From contig JAGEMR010000097.1 in the NCBI GenBank assembly GCA_021030915.1, positions 1 through 64,000 on the forward strand: a stretch of DNA of 64,000 nucleotides, in the 5' to 3' direction. Of this stretch, positions 49,813 through 61,168 are shown one piece after another. A program made the translations under genes and the position numbers. The DNA is from Astrothelium macrocarpum (taxonomy: Eukaryota; Ascomycota; Dothideomycetes; Trypetheliales; Trypetheliaceae). Each line of letters begins with the position of its first letter. The first letter of the stretch is position 1. Below the pieces are notes generated by a model. It saw only the letters and a program-made list of their open reading frames with translations. It did no database searches and had not been told where the DNA came from.

Positions 49813-49863
49813 CAGCCCCTAAATTTCGGATCACTTTCCTGATCTAGCTAGCTTCAGGGGCTG
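49813..49863. other. 8-bp stem with 35-nt loop upstream of the recombinase
   Basis: CAGCCCCT at 49813-49820 pairs with AGGGGCTG at 49856-49863. It lies at the AT-rich/balanced junction, about 180 bp before the recombinase start codon. It may be chance, a hairpin in the 5' leader or a recombinase site. Confidence 0.3.
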
Positions 49864-50044
49864 TGGAGTCCTTCGCTCATCTCTTAGCTCGCCGTGCCTC
49901 CTGCTGCTTTAACCCGCAGCGGCGGCAACAGCAGACCTCTCATATTCATACATCACCCACCAGTCCCGATGCTACCATATATAAAAGTCGAGGCATTCTC
50001 CGACATGTATTCGGATCTGTCGAGCGTCTTCTCCTCTCTACGAG

Positions 50045-52495
50045 ATGGCCATTCATGCTCGAACCCTGACAAGACGGCGTCTACGACAAGACCGTTCTGC
50101 CGATTATTATAATCAATATCGGAAAGACCTCGCCACACGACCTCCCATCCAAGCGCAGTACGCTAACAAAACCAAACGCAATCTCAATGCGGTGTGGAAG
50201 AGATGGACACTGTATACAATCCCGCCTTGTCCACAACCCTCCACATCCGCTCACACTCAGACAGGTACTGCGAAGCCATGGGACAAGACCCCACACATCA
50301 TCTGTCAACCGGGTCAGCTGAAGATATAGTGACCTTCTTCAAATGGGTCCTCGATCGGTACCCCGGTCTACGAAAGGCGTCCAGCCTCGGAACGTATTGG
50401 CAAACGTTAAAAATGATATACCGGCACCAAACGTACAGAGTGGTGGATGATGGTCTGGCCTCTTACGTGAAAATGGTACGTATTAGCCTCGTCACCCGCC
50501 CAAGCCCGCTGGCCGTGCTGATCGAGTGATACAGCATCTGAAACTGCTGAAGACGTCGTACCAACTCAACGCGGAGGTGCGCGATAAAGAGAACTTGTCG
50601 GTTGAGGACCTCCTCTTGGTGCTCCGCTACCACTGGGTGTCGGATACGTGGGCGTATCCCGCCGAGGAACAGCGGGTACTACTTGCGCTTCTATTCCTCT
50701 TCGCCTCGTACACCGGCTCTCGGCCGTGCTCCTTGGTGACCACGAAGGACGTACCTAAAGAGCCGACAGGAAGCGACACCGCAGCCGAACCGGACGCTCT
50801 ATTTGGTTCGAAGGACAGTTGGGAGGGCGATTCCAGCATCGAGTACGAAGACGACGGTGAGGACGCCGGGCTGATTGACACGTCGGGCTTCGAGAATGCG
50901 GCCCCGGTGCTGTTCAAGCACGTCAGCATACTCAAGGTCAACGTGGATGGTCGGTCGGTACTGGCGATGTTCCTTACTCTCGCATGCACGAAAGGGGGGG
51001 AAAGCAGACCCCAGCCGTAGGTGCTTCGCTTTACCCCTTTCTCTGCCCAGCTCACCGGTTTCCCAGAAAGACGTTCCGGATGTATCAACATCCCAATCCC
51101 TACCTTTGTCCGATCGCGTACATGATTGCCGTAGGCCTTCACCGGAAGGCCTTTAAGCCCACAAACATCCGCGATCCCGAAGACATCCTCCTACACAACC
51201 CCATCCCTGATCGGAAGAATTGCCTACTCTTCCCATGGAAGGACAGTATGCTGCAAGAGCCGATCTTCAGAGAGCGAGTGCGCGACAAGTCTTTCGGGAC
51301 GGAGAATTTTATACCTCTACGTGCCCAGACAGCACGCCGGTACATGGAGCGTCTAGGACGCGATACGGGTCTCGAGCAGTCGCTGTCACAATCGTGTATT
51401 AGACGGGCTACCGGCAATGCCGTAGATAGTGCGTTTCATTCCCCACACCCCCAGGCCTGACGCGAGAGCTGACCTCACCGTGTGGCAGATGTAGCGAGTG
51501 CCGGCGACAGGGATCAGGTTATGGGCCACAGTCGCTCGGACATTTTCCAGTTCTACATCAATCCCCGCGTCAAGTGCGATGTCCAGGCCGCGTATCTGGA
51601 ACGGCCGTCCGATAAGGCTCTCATGAAAGTTCTCGGGACCATGTCTCTCACTTACGATCCATTGGCACCCAAGCGTCTCTCCGCCGCCGACTCCCGCGCG
51701 ATCAGCGAACATCCTGAAGTACTCGAGCTCCGCGCCAAGCGAGATCGTCTGTCGGCGAGATTGAAGCAGATGCGAGATGGGGAGGAGTTGTCGGGGCGGG
51801 CTGAGGAGAGCCGCGACAGCCTACTCCAGCAGAAGAAGGAAGCACACGCTGCTCTGAACCGGAAGAAACAAAGCCTGCGGGAGCGAGCGGAGAAACAGGC
51901 TCGAATTGACTATTTCAACAACATCGACACGATGGAGATTGAGCAGGGGACTGGGGTCTCGTCGGATGTCTTGAGCGGACGCGATTGCAAGGTTTCGAAC
52001 CCTACCTACCGGCTCAAGGAGCGAGCTCGCGTTGTGGAGCTTCTTCGCGGACCCCAGGGAGAGCTCACGGACCCCGATTGTTCCCGCTGGCGGGTGGAGT
52101 TGATCCGTCAATTGACTATGCTGTGCTCTCGGCGAGAGGCTCGGCGCCGTGGCCCGCTCCCGGAGTGCGTAGGGGAAGATGCTGAGATGGGAGAACCCGT
52201 CGCAGCCTCTTTGTCTGTCCCCATGGAGTGCGATGCTCGGCAGTGTCTGTTCTGCTTGGGCGAGGAGGGGCTGCCCGAGACGCAGCGCACGTTCTGCTGG
52301 AGTCGGCCGGCAAAGATGATGGATCACATCGACAAGGACCATCTCAAAGGCTACGGGCTCAACCAGGACATAGCATGCCCTCATCCCACATGTAAAAAGA
52401 GAGGAACTTTGCTTTACGGCAAGATGCACTTCTGTAATCATGCCCAGTCTATGCATGGCATCCGACTCCGGGTTCCCAAGACAGTGTCCGACTGA
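50045..52495 (+). CDS. DUF3435 tyrosine recombinase, Starship-captain-like
   Basis: Five exons (50045-50211, 50265-50475, 50535-51016, 51067-51428, 51489-52495; introns 50-60 nt) give an uninterrupted 742-residue protein. DUF3435 proteins are tyrosine recombinases; in Starship giant transposons they are the first gene at the 5' end and drive integration at a target site. Expected catalytic residues are visible: Arg189 in YTGSRPCSLV, Arg399/400 in CIRRATGNAV, His421 in QVMGHSRSD and Tyr430 in FQFYINPRV. The His-Tyr spacing of nine equals that in Xer/lambda integrases. A coiled coil rich in Lys/Arg/Glu (about 490-560) and C-terminal Cys/His fingers (CLFC, HIDKDH, CPHPTC, HFCNH) follow. An acidic insertion (about 205-260) precedes the second half of the catalytic domain. 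The start could be further upstream, because neighbouring frames are also open from 49863. Family is firm; membership of an active Starship is inferred. Confidence 0.88.
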
Positions 52496-52796
52496 TGTTC
52501 TGTCTCTTCTCTTTTCGCTCCCTTCTCTCCCTCCCTCCCTCTCTCGCTGTTGATCTGAAATCGGGCGGGATGAGTCGATTGTATCATGGTGTTTATGGCG
52601 AGAGATAGACTTTCAATCTTAATATTTGGCCTGATCTCGGAAAATCTATAATCGTGAACGTGAAGTAAGCATAAGGTAGTTTTTCGATTTGTGCAATGTA
52701 GCATAACTCCGATCTTTTTGCGTGCCTTTTAGCGAGAACCCTCGACACAAACAACCAACACCTTACACTACACAGCCCAACACAGATCCATCACGC

Positions 52797-53279
52797 ATGG
52801 AGGACCTTCGTTGCGCCCAGGCGCGTGTTATTATACGAGTCTGTGTGACCGATATTCCAGGCGAGGTCAGTCGACGCCCCAACACCCTTGGGCAAATCTT
52901 TTGTTCGGAAATGCTTCAACGAGACTTCAACCCTAAAATACGAACCTCTGGTTTTGATAGCGTACATATACCGCCTGATTTTGAATCATCAGAGCCAATC
53001 GAACGTTGGTTTGTATGCGATCTCAACATCACTAGCGAGTTAGAAAAATGGGAAGTATTGACAATCCCACATCATGTGTATCAGGCAAGCTTTGTTGACG
53101 GCAATTGGTATTTTCCAGTTTTCTACATCCACGCCAATCAGCTAAAGTTCTTGAGGCTTTTCATTCTGCGAGTTAACTGGATCGCTCGAGCCAAATCATA
53201 CGCGTGCGAGAATTGTTATTGGGGTGGAAGGACTGAACAGTCAATGGCAAGAGCAGTACGAGATGCCAAAACAGATTAG
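52797..53279 (+). CDS. hypothetical protein next to the recombinase
   Basis: A frame of 160 residues from MEDLRCAQARVIIRV to a TAG. The composition looks protein-like (ERWFVCDLNITSELEKWEV, IHANQLKFLRLFILRVNWIARAKSY). No domain, signal peptide or membrane helix is clear and no family is recognised. The frame is open upstream to a GTG at 52722, but the ATG is preferred. It lies 301 bp downstream of the recombinase on the same strand. Extra exons are possible. Confidence 0.5.
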   Translation: MEDLRCAQARVIIRVCVTDIPGEVSRRPNTLGQIFCSEMLQRDFNPKIRTSGFDSVHIPPDFESSEPIERWFVCDLNITSELEKWEVLTIPHHVYQASFVDGNWYFPVFYIHANQLKFLRLFILRVNWIARAKSYACENCYWGGRTEQSMARAVRDAKTD

Positions 53280-53983
53280 ATTAAAGTTCAAAGACATCTA
53301 TAATTTAATTGTTTTGTTGTAGCTATCAAAACTCCTACGTCAACCAGCAGACTTCTCTCAGCTTTAGAGCAGGCCGCTATGGCCGCCAAACATATGATGA
53401 TACGCCGGATTATGGCGTCTCCGGAGGAGTCTCGCCCCTGCATACCGGACAATCTCTCTCACGATCATCCTCTTGAAGTATGTGTGAAATTTGTCTTTGC
53501 GCCGGGAGGCAGGTGTTCCCGGCTTGCACAGCAGCACGGCACCTTGCGATATGCTTCAACACCAATCCTTCAGGGTTTGCGTCCGATCGATGTCTATCGG
53601 CACAACGAAAGACTGCATTGACGTCATCGCACATCTAGCGTTATTAGCTCTAGATCAGCGACCTGCTTCCGCCGAGTCGTACCGTCAACTTGGGCTGAAG
53701 AAGAGGATCAAAAGAGGATCGTTTTGTTGAAACGTTTCCACTTAGGAGCGTTCAAGGACAGGAAGTAGGATGGAAGGAATGAGAAAATGGGGTGTTGGTT
53801 GATATGAACATGACTTGAAGAGGCCGCCCATTTGGAAGACTGTCTGGTATGTTCTGTACGTCCTGCGGTGAGGATAAACGGTTTCCTGTATCCGGAGCCC
53901 TCATATGCCCTGGTACTGCGGCTTCAATCCTTGCATTTAAGTGTCTTGCGGCCCACATCTACTCACTTGATCAAGCAGGTCTC
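53280..53983. other. spacer with unclear short open frames
   Basis: Overlapping short frames (about 53379-53730) read cysteine-rich in one phase (CEICLCAGRQVFPAC), hinting at a zinc-binding fragment. No complete model could be made. Confidence 0.35.
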
Positions 53984-54801
53984 ATGGCATTGGTTCGACG
54001 TTTTAGCTTTTACTTTGTGCTTGCGCTGGCGCATGCCCACTCTTGGGTTGAAGAAGTCCGTCATGTCTGTGACAATGACACATTTTGTGGAGCTCCAGGC
54101 TATCCCCGCGGATATGGTGAGCACCCATAGGAGCTTCTTTTGCAGACAATGCTGAATATCGTTTAGTTCCTCGGACGTCACAATATTTTCTGACCGAGCA
54201 CGATGAAACCATGACGTATCTTCTGCCTCCAGACGGCCGAGATGAAAGCACGATCCTTCCATCTGATCGGATCTGTATGTCTACTCAGCAATCCTTCAAT
54301 GACACACAAGGAAGTCCGTCGCTTCGAGCTCGGGCCCAAGATAGGATCGCGGTCCGGTATCAGGAGAATGGGCACATCACTTTACCGGCAGCACAAGTTG
54401 GCAAGTTAACCCCTGGTTCCGTCTTTGTTTACGGCACAAATCACTCACATCCAAATGACACTCTCTTAGGCATTCATCGAGTGTGGTCTGTGGATGGCAG
54501 TGGCGGCGACAGGCGAGGCCGCTTGTTGGTCAATACAACGTTTGATGACAAGTCGTGTTATCAAGTCAACGACAGCGAAGAGTCTTCCCGACGTCAGTCT
54601 CTTCCACAACCTCCACATGACGATGAAGAGGGAATCAATCTTTGGTGCAAGAATGAAGTCATATTGCCGCGTGATTTGGTACCTGGGAGCATATACACAT
54701 TGTATTGGGTATGGGACTGGCCTACATCGCCAAATATTACTCTACACGAGAGTGGTAAAGAGGAGATTTACACAACGTGTATAGACATCATTGTTGAATA
54801 A
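53984..54801 (+). CDS. DUF7492-type secreted protein
   Basis: Exons 53984-54116 and 54167-54801 (50-nt intron) give 255 residues. A signal peptide is evident (MALVRRFSFYFVLALAHAHS), with the mature protein starting HSWVEEV as in this fungal secreted family. The join rebuilds APGYPRGYVPRTS. Further family features are TYLLPPDG, RYQENGHITLPAAQ, GSVFVYGT, DGSGGDRRGRLL, NIWC-like INLWCKN and YTLYWVWDWP near the C terminus. The function of the family is unknown; it is extracellular and superficially resembles copper-dependent (LPMO-like) histidine-first proteins. An acceptor 21 nt earlier keeps the frame but would make an intron of only 29 nt. It lies between the recombinase and the HET receptor, all on plus. 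Confidence 0.82.
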
Positions 54802-55317
54802 GGCAGCTCTAGCTATTTCGAGCATTTTCTAGACTCTCTAAATTTCGTTTGGGTTTCTCGACGCCACTATACTTCAATTTTCTTGTGTTCTGGTCATGAC
54901 ACTCTATCTCCTGTCAGTAAGTATAAATGAAACTTTTTAGGTGGTACTTGGAAGTTTATACGCTGGCTCCGGATACGAGAACTCATTCGCCGCTATCTAA
55001 ACAGCCTTCGATCTGAGTCTTATCATTTCGTTGAACTTGAATGTTAATTCACCACTTCTAGAATTGAACGGCCACCCATAATTCTGTATAAGACAGACTT
55101 GTGCAGAACTTGCTCTGACGGGATCTTGCAGCATCGTATAGGCATCGAATGAGACATTATGTCAATAACGATATAGCTAGTGTAAAGGGGAGAAAGCGCC
55201 CAGCTGTATATCTGACAGTAGCCCCCAATCAACACCGGCTGCGGTTATGGATGCCAGGAGACCCAGTGAGATCCATTTCCGCCAGCCATCATCTCAACGA
55301 CGAAGCCTAAATCCCGC
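54802..55317. other. intergenic region
   Basis: About 500 bp downstream of the DUF7492 gene, holding its 3' end. No gene or repeat recognised. Confidence 0.4.
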
Positions 55318-55713
55318 TCAGGCTTGTGACGAAGTCGGCCAACACGTTTTCAAACCACAGCAAATGCCATCCATCTCCTCTGAACTGGAATGAAGAACAA
55401 GTCTAGGAGACTGGGGTGGAGACGAAGAAGGAGTAACTAACGGCGCAGTAACCTCCACAGTACCTTCTTCGTCAGGGGATGAGACTGTGATGTCTCGTTG
55501 TGCAAGCGTGGTACGCCAAGTCTCAATCTTGTGATAAAGCAGAGAGGCTGTCAATTTTGCACGAAGGGTCTCTGCATTTTCGCGATTATCTTTAATCTTT
55601 CTGACTGCGCTTCGAGTGGGCATTTCGGGGAGCTTGCATTTCTGTGTCCTGTAAGTTGATGATATAGCGCACAATCCAGATAGACGCACAAATTGGACTG
55701 TTTGTTTGCTCAT
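55318..55713 (-). CDS. small hypothetical protein
   Basis: An ATG-started frame of 131 residues (MSKQTVQFVRLSGLC). It has a basic helical middle (RSAVRKIKDNRENAETLRAK, then LTASLLYHKIETWR) and a Ser/Pro-rich acidic end. No family is recognised. It is the only minus-strand frame in the recombinase-receptor tract that looks coding. The composition supports a real protein moderately; an intron or a longer gene is possible. Confidence 0.4.
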   Translation of the reverse strand: MSKQTVQFVRLSGLCAISSTYRTQKCKLPEMPTRSAVRKIKDNRENAETLRAKLTASLLYHKIETWRTTLAQRDITVSSPDEEGTVEVTAPLVTPSSSPPQSPRLVLHSSSEEMDGICCGLKTCWPTSSQA

Positions 55714-56824
55714 AATGTATAGACAGTAAAATGGGCAATGAATGATGCAAAAATAATAGAATGAGATAAGATAAGATTATGCTTATGCAAGCGTAATGAT
55801 GAATTGAGTTATGCTAACAAATGAGATGATTATGCACGTACAGTAGGGTTCGATCGTTCCATTCAGCTTGATTTGTTCCAATAGCAAGCTCATATGATGC
55901 CATGGAGCTTGACGTTCGGTCTTTACCATTTACAGTCAAGTGTCCGTCCCTTTTCATGACGAGATTCGGGAAAGTGTGTCGAACATGAAAAAAATAACCA
56001 AAGACGGTTTTCGGTCTTTTGACAGCACAAGAGAATAAAAAGAATTAAAAAGTTAAAAAAAAGCTGAGTTAATTTGAAACAATCGTTGCTAAGCTCATAA
56101 CTAAAGTTTGGGCATAATGCGTTATCAGAAATCTTTGACAATCTTTTATTTTGCGCTGACTACATCCGGCTTACCTGAGGAGAATCCTTTTGCAAATTCA
56201 TTGCCCTGTCTCTTTCGGCCAATTCCAAATATACAACCAGGAGACACCCTATCCTACCAGTATGTTTTCCAAATCAATTTCTCATAGTTGTACTCATGAT
56301 GATATAGGTTGTTCAATACTCCGAACAATCTATGTGAGGCAACCCTAAGTTTTGAGAACCCCGATTACCTATCCGTATCAACACTCGCAAAACCTCACAA
56401 TTGTTCGGGGACGCAAGTCGCTCGAGTCGAAATACCAGTCAATGCACCTTCAGGTATTGCGGCCATGCAATGGTTAGTTGACAAGTTATTGAAATAAGCT
56501 ATTATTATTAATCTGGCAATGTAGGCAGTGTGCCACTCTCAATGGGACGTCTTGCATTCTTCTCAACATCGGTGACAGTTGTGCGTCGAAGGTAGACATT
56601 GGACTCCCTGGGCTCAGTATTGATGTTTTTTGTCCAAATGAGGCAGAATCGTCTGATGTGATGATTTAACCGTCAGCATTAATCAGTCTGATTTAACTTG
56701 TTGTCACAATTTTGTAATACATTTGTGTAGATTGGGAAAAATCTGATACATTTTGGCTCTGTTAATGGTGTCTAAATTAATGGTGTCTAAGCTAATGGTG
56801 TCTAATTAGTGAAAAGGTGAGTAA
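55714..56824. other. gene-free spacer before the repeat-flanked receptor unit
   Basis: No supported gene. It contains a run of AT-richer sequence and ends in the 15-bp tandem repeat at 56762-56806. Confidence 0.4.
56762..56806 (+). repeat. 15-bp tandem repeat, three units
   Basis: Three consecutive near-identical units of TTAATGGTGTCTAAA type (the third begins CTAATGG). They directly precede the truncated and full inverted-repeat sequences. Confidence 0.75.
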
Positions 56825-56825
56825 C

Positions 56826-56895
56826 GTTCATCCCTGGGTCGCCGGACGCACGCCGTCACCGGACGCCTTCACGATTTCGACCTCTGAGGTCTCCC
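56826..56895 (+). repeat. diverged extra copy of the TIR outer end
   Basis: Bases from 56826 (ACGTTCATCCCTGGGTCGCC) align with the outer end of the receptor's inverted repeats, including the GTCGC..GGAC palindromic core, and are also preceded by TA. After about 70 bp the match fades and the next copy starts at 56917. It appears to be an older, truncated or nested insertion of the same family. Confidence 0.5.
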
Positions 56896-56916
56896 ACAAA
56901 CACGTCTGTAGATATA

Positions 56917-57220
56917 AAGTCGGTCCCTGCGTTGCGGGACACCCCCCGACACGGGACAAACCGCAGGTACTTCGACTTTACAATGCTCTTGAGCTTGCAT
57001 TTAGCTGAAAATCTCCGAGTTCGTATGCAGAATGCATTCAATCGCCATTTCTGAGCTTTGAAAACATTTCAAAACACAAAATTACAGTCGCGTTGGCACA
57101 TTATTGCTTGACAAGTTGGGAGCTTCCTTCTGTTGCATAATTCTGTTCCAAGGATTTCGCCGCACTCTTTAGCTTTTAGCGTCTAGAATGCATTTTAGCA
57201 GCCATTACTGAGCTGGAGAA
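56917..57220 (+). repeat. left terminal inverted repeat of the receptor unit
   Basis: It begins AAGTCGGTCCCTGCG after TA. The outer part contains a palindrome-like core, GTCCCTGCGTTGCGGGAC. Similarity to the right repeat is strong to about 57130, then weaker to about 57220. Confidence 0.75.
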
Positions 57221-57726
57221 TCTCGTAATCATATTGTCGAGCCAATACCAGCCCTGTAGCAACAATGAAGAGCAAACAAGCGCAATGACATAACGCGAAT
57301 CTGTACAGCCGAACAGATGTCATTCCTGCTTTCAGCTAACGGGGAGTCGACCCCGCAATTTTGATACGATCATTTCAGCGTAACTTTACAATATGCAAGT
57401 TATGCCAGCTAGGCAAGGCTATCCACCTGTGGCTAGGCGGAGTCCTTCAACACTCACGGCGGGTATACACGCAACGAGGCTTTCGAACCCGCGCCACGAA
57501 TACTGCCTTGCTGCCCTGCATACTAATAACATGTCATACTCGCCCTTCTCTTGTAGTAGCATCCCAAATACTCGAGATTACTTCCTTTCGCTCGCAAATC
57601 TCTTCACACTCTCATCCTCGGCGGATGTCTTTGCTGTACGCCTGGCCCTGATGGATGCGATGAGCGGCGCAGGTGGCTTCTGCTGCACAAGCATCTCTGC
57701 TAGCCTTGTACATATAGTGCATCATA
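57221..57726. promoter_or_regulatory. upstream region of the HET-NB-ARC-TPR gene
   Basis: About 500 bp between the left repeat and the start codon, so the promoter lies inside the repeat-flanked unit. No defined motif could be assigned. Confidence 0.4.
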
Positions 57727-60700
57727 ATGCGCCTTCTGGAATGCGAATCTGATGGTAGACTGGAATTCCACGAGTTCAACGATGGAGATGTCCCCGCCTA
57801 TGCGATTCTATCTCATACCTGGAATGTCAACAATAAAGAGGAAGTCAGCTATCAGGATGTCGAGACTGGCAACAGCAAAATCAAGGCTGGTTGCAGGAAA
57901 ATATATTTCTGTGCCAAACAGGCAGTGGCTGATGGGCTCCGGTATTTCTGGGTGGATACTTGTTGCATCGACAAGAGAAATAACACCGAACTTTCCAAAG
58001 CCATCACTTCGATGTTTCGCTGGTACCAGAGAGCGGCACGGTGCTATGTATACCTCTCCGACGTGCCAACGCAAAACAGCGACACAGGCACTAGGCAGCC
58101 TAATGATACATGGGAGCTAGCATTCAAGAAGAGTCGGTGGTTCACTCGGGGCTGGACACTACAAGAGCTCATCGCACCTACTGTTGTCGAATTCTTCAGT
58201 GCCGAGGGTGAGCGACTTGGCAACAAGCTGACATTGGAAGAGATAATTCATGACGCCACTCGAATTCCGAAGAAGGTGCTTAGAGGAGGCGCGCTCTCCG
58301 ACTTCCATAGCGATGAGCAGATGTCGTGGGCAGCCCAACGTCACACAAAGGAACCGGAAGATGAAGCATATTCAATGATTGGCATGTTCGATATCTCCAT
58401 GCCTTTGCTGTATGGTGAGGGAAGGGAGAAAGCATTAAAGCGGCTTCATGAGGAGGTTAGCAAGTCTTATAAGGGTAAGAAGTGACTTTGGCAGCACATT
58501 TACCTAGCAAAATAGAATGTCAGAAGCAAACAATGCTGATAAGTACAGGGGCCGACTTCGATCAATTTGCCGTCGGCCTCAACCTCTCCGCCATTCCGGA
58601 AGCTGCGCACTTCGTTGCAAGAGAAAAGGAGCTGGCAGAGATGCATCAACTTCTTCATGGCCATTCCACTCGGTCGACTGTCGTCCTCCACGGTCTTGGA
58701 GGTATGGGCAAAACTCAGTTGGCTATTGCATATGCTCAACGACACAAGGAAAAGTATACGGCTATCCTCTGGGTGAATGCGAGTGATGAAGATTCCCTCA
58801 AGCTCAGTTTTCTGGATGTTGCTAGGCAGATAGCAAGAGATCATCCAAAAGCTTCTATTTTCGCTATCGTGGATATGGAGAACCTTGACGACGTGGTCAA
58901 CGCGGTCAAGACCTGGCTCAGTCTCTCCAAGAATGCGCATTGGCTGCTTATTTACGATAATCACGACAACCCACGATTACCTGGCAATAAAGACAGATTT
59001 GCATTAGACCTCCGTCGCTTCCTTCCTGAGTCTGACCATGGCTCGATCATTGTCACAACTCGTTCGTCAAAAGTGACTTTAGGTCGACGAATGCAGCTCA
59101 AGAAGTTGATGAGTATCAACGATAGCCTTGAGATTCTGTCGAATGCTTCCTGTCGGCATGAGATTATGAATGGTACGTTATCTGGGATATTTGAAAAATA
59201 CTCGATACTCACGCTGACTATCCAGATCCTGCGGCTATAGAGCTTGCCAAAGAACTTGACGGTCTACCACTTGCTCTCGCAACAGCTGGTGCATATCTGG
59301 AGCAGGTGCTAACGACTTGCTCTGAGTACCTCCAACTCTATAAGTCGTCATGGCTAAAACTTCAGACGAACAGTCCCCAGTTGGCCTCGTATGAAGATCG
59401 AACACTACACACAACATGGCAGCTATCGCTTGATCAAATCGAACGACAAAATATGCTGTCAGCCAAGCTGCTTAAGCTATGGGCGTACTTTGACCGACAA
59501 GACGTCTGGTTTGAGCTTCTTCAGCACGGAGATTCTGCCAATCACGACTGGATGCGTTCACTCACAGAAGACAGACTCAGCTTTGATGCAGCGGTCAGGA
59601 TGTTGTGTAACTACGGACTGATCGATGCGGATGCATCTCTCCACGAGGTGGGATCCGGAGGGTATAGCATGCATAGCTGTGTGCATTTATGGACAGTATC
59701 TGTGCTGAACAAGGTTTGGGATGAGAGTTTGGCAAGACTGGCCTTGACTTGTGTCGCTTCAGAAGTTCCTGACAATAATACAGACAAGTGGTGGCTTCTT
59801 CAGCGGCGGCTCGTTGTACATACTATGAGACACCAATATTTCGTAGTGGACGGTAAGCTGGGCACAATTGGAATGGAATGGGCTTTGCATAACATGGGCC
59901 TGCTCTACAAAGACCAAGGCAAGCTAGCTGAGGCAGAATCGATGTACATGCGAGCGCTGCAAGGATATGAGGCACTGGGACCGAAGCATACATCGACACT
60001 CAACACAGTCAACAACCTGGGCAACCTCTACTCTGACCAAGGTAAGCTAGCTGAGGCAGAGTCGATGTTCATGCGAGCGCTGCAGGGATATGAGGAGGCA
60101 CTGGGACCGAAGCACACATCGACACTCAATACAGTCGGCAACCTGGGCATCCTCTACAAAGACCAAGGTAAGCTAGCTGAGGCAGAGTCGATGTACATGC
60201 GAGCGCTGCAGGGATATGAGGAGGCACTGGGACCGAAGCACATATCGACACTCAACACGGTCAACAACCTGGGCATCCTCTACAAAGACCAAGGCAAGCT
60301 AGCTGAGGCAGAGTCGATGTACATGCGAGCGCTGCAAGGATATGAGGAGGCACTGGGACCGAAGCACACATCGACACTCAATACAGTCGGCAACCTGGGC
60401 AACCTCTACAAAGACCAAGATAAGCTAGTTGAGGCAGAGTCGATGTTCATGCGAGCGCTGCAGGGATATGAGGAGGCACTGGGACCGAAACACATATCGA
60501 CACTCAATACAGTCGGCAACCTGGGTCTGCTCTACAAAGACCAAGGTAAGCTAGCTGAGGCAGAGCCGATGTACATGCAAGCGCTGCAAGGAAAGGAAGA
60601 GGCGCTGGGACCGAAACACATATCGACACTCAACACAGTTAACAACCTGGGTCTGCTCTACAAAGACCAAGGCAAGCTAGCTGAGGTAGAGTCGATGTTC

Positions 60701-61168
60701 ATGCGAGCGCTGCAAGGATATGAGGAGGCACTGGGATCGAAGCACACATCGACACTCCAGACGGTCAACAACCTGGGCCTCCTCTATGCTGACCAAGGCA
60801 AGCTGGCTGATGCAGAGTCGATGTACATGCGAGCGCTGCACGGATACGAGGCGGCGCTTGGGAGCAGTACGTCCTCATACGTACCCGCTTTGTACACTAG
60901 ATACAATCTTGGTATTCTCTACGCCGAAACGAAGAGAAACGTCATGGCAATGACAGAATATACTAAGGCATTGTCTGGATTTGCTGCTGTGCAGGGGGAG
61001 ACCTCCAAAATGTGTCAAAAAATCAAGCAACGAATGGCAGCATTGCAGAGCGAAATGGTAGAACTGCCAGTTGCCAATGAACAGACAAATTTGAGTGCAT
61101 CGCAAAAACGAAAGTCTCAGCTAAATTATAAAAGGTCCAGGAAAGTTCACAAGAAAATCAAGAATTAG
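57727..61168 (+). CDS. HET-NB-ARC-TPR NLR-like receptor
   Basis: Exons 57727-58474, 58549-59172 and 59226-61168 (introns 74 and 53 nt) give an intact 1104-residue protein. The N-terminal HET domain (about 1-245) shows YAILSHTW, RYFWVDTCCIDK, MFRWYQRAARCYVYLSD and WFTRGWTLQEL. The NB-ARC follows, with Walker A GLGGMGKT at 298-305, Walker B LLIYDN near 382, IIVTTRS near 416 and GLPLA at 470. From residue 681 there are eight TPR units of 42 residues (kinesin-light-chain type) plus a degenerate ninth, and then a Lys/Arg-rich tail. In fungi, HET effector domains on STAND receptors trigger cell death after non-self recognition; ligand binding is assigned to the repeat domain. Inverted repeats flank the gene. 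No stop or frameshift. Architecture is certain; biological role is inferred from the family. Confidence 0.9.
59896..60906 (+). repeat. 126-bp tandem repeats encoding TPR units
   Basis: Eight in-frame units, most differing at only a few bases; unit 1 lacks one codon (GYEALG instead of GYEEALG) and unit 8 is more diverged. Low divergence at DNA level shows recent duplication or gene conversion. Confidence 0.92.

Noticed and set aside
53379..53640. RING-finger-like cysteine cluster
   Set aside because: Cys/His spacing does not fit a complete RING domain in any frame.
54117..54145. 29-nt intron in the DUF7492 gene
   Set aside because: Too short for this genome; the acceptor at 54166 gives 50 nt and rebuilds the family motif.
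57330..57520. tRNA-like T-arm sequences (GGGGAGTCGACCCC, TTTCGAACCC)
   Set aside because: No matching acceptor stem, anticodon arm or D arm could be folded.
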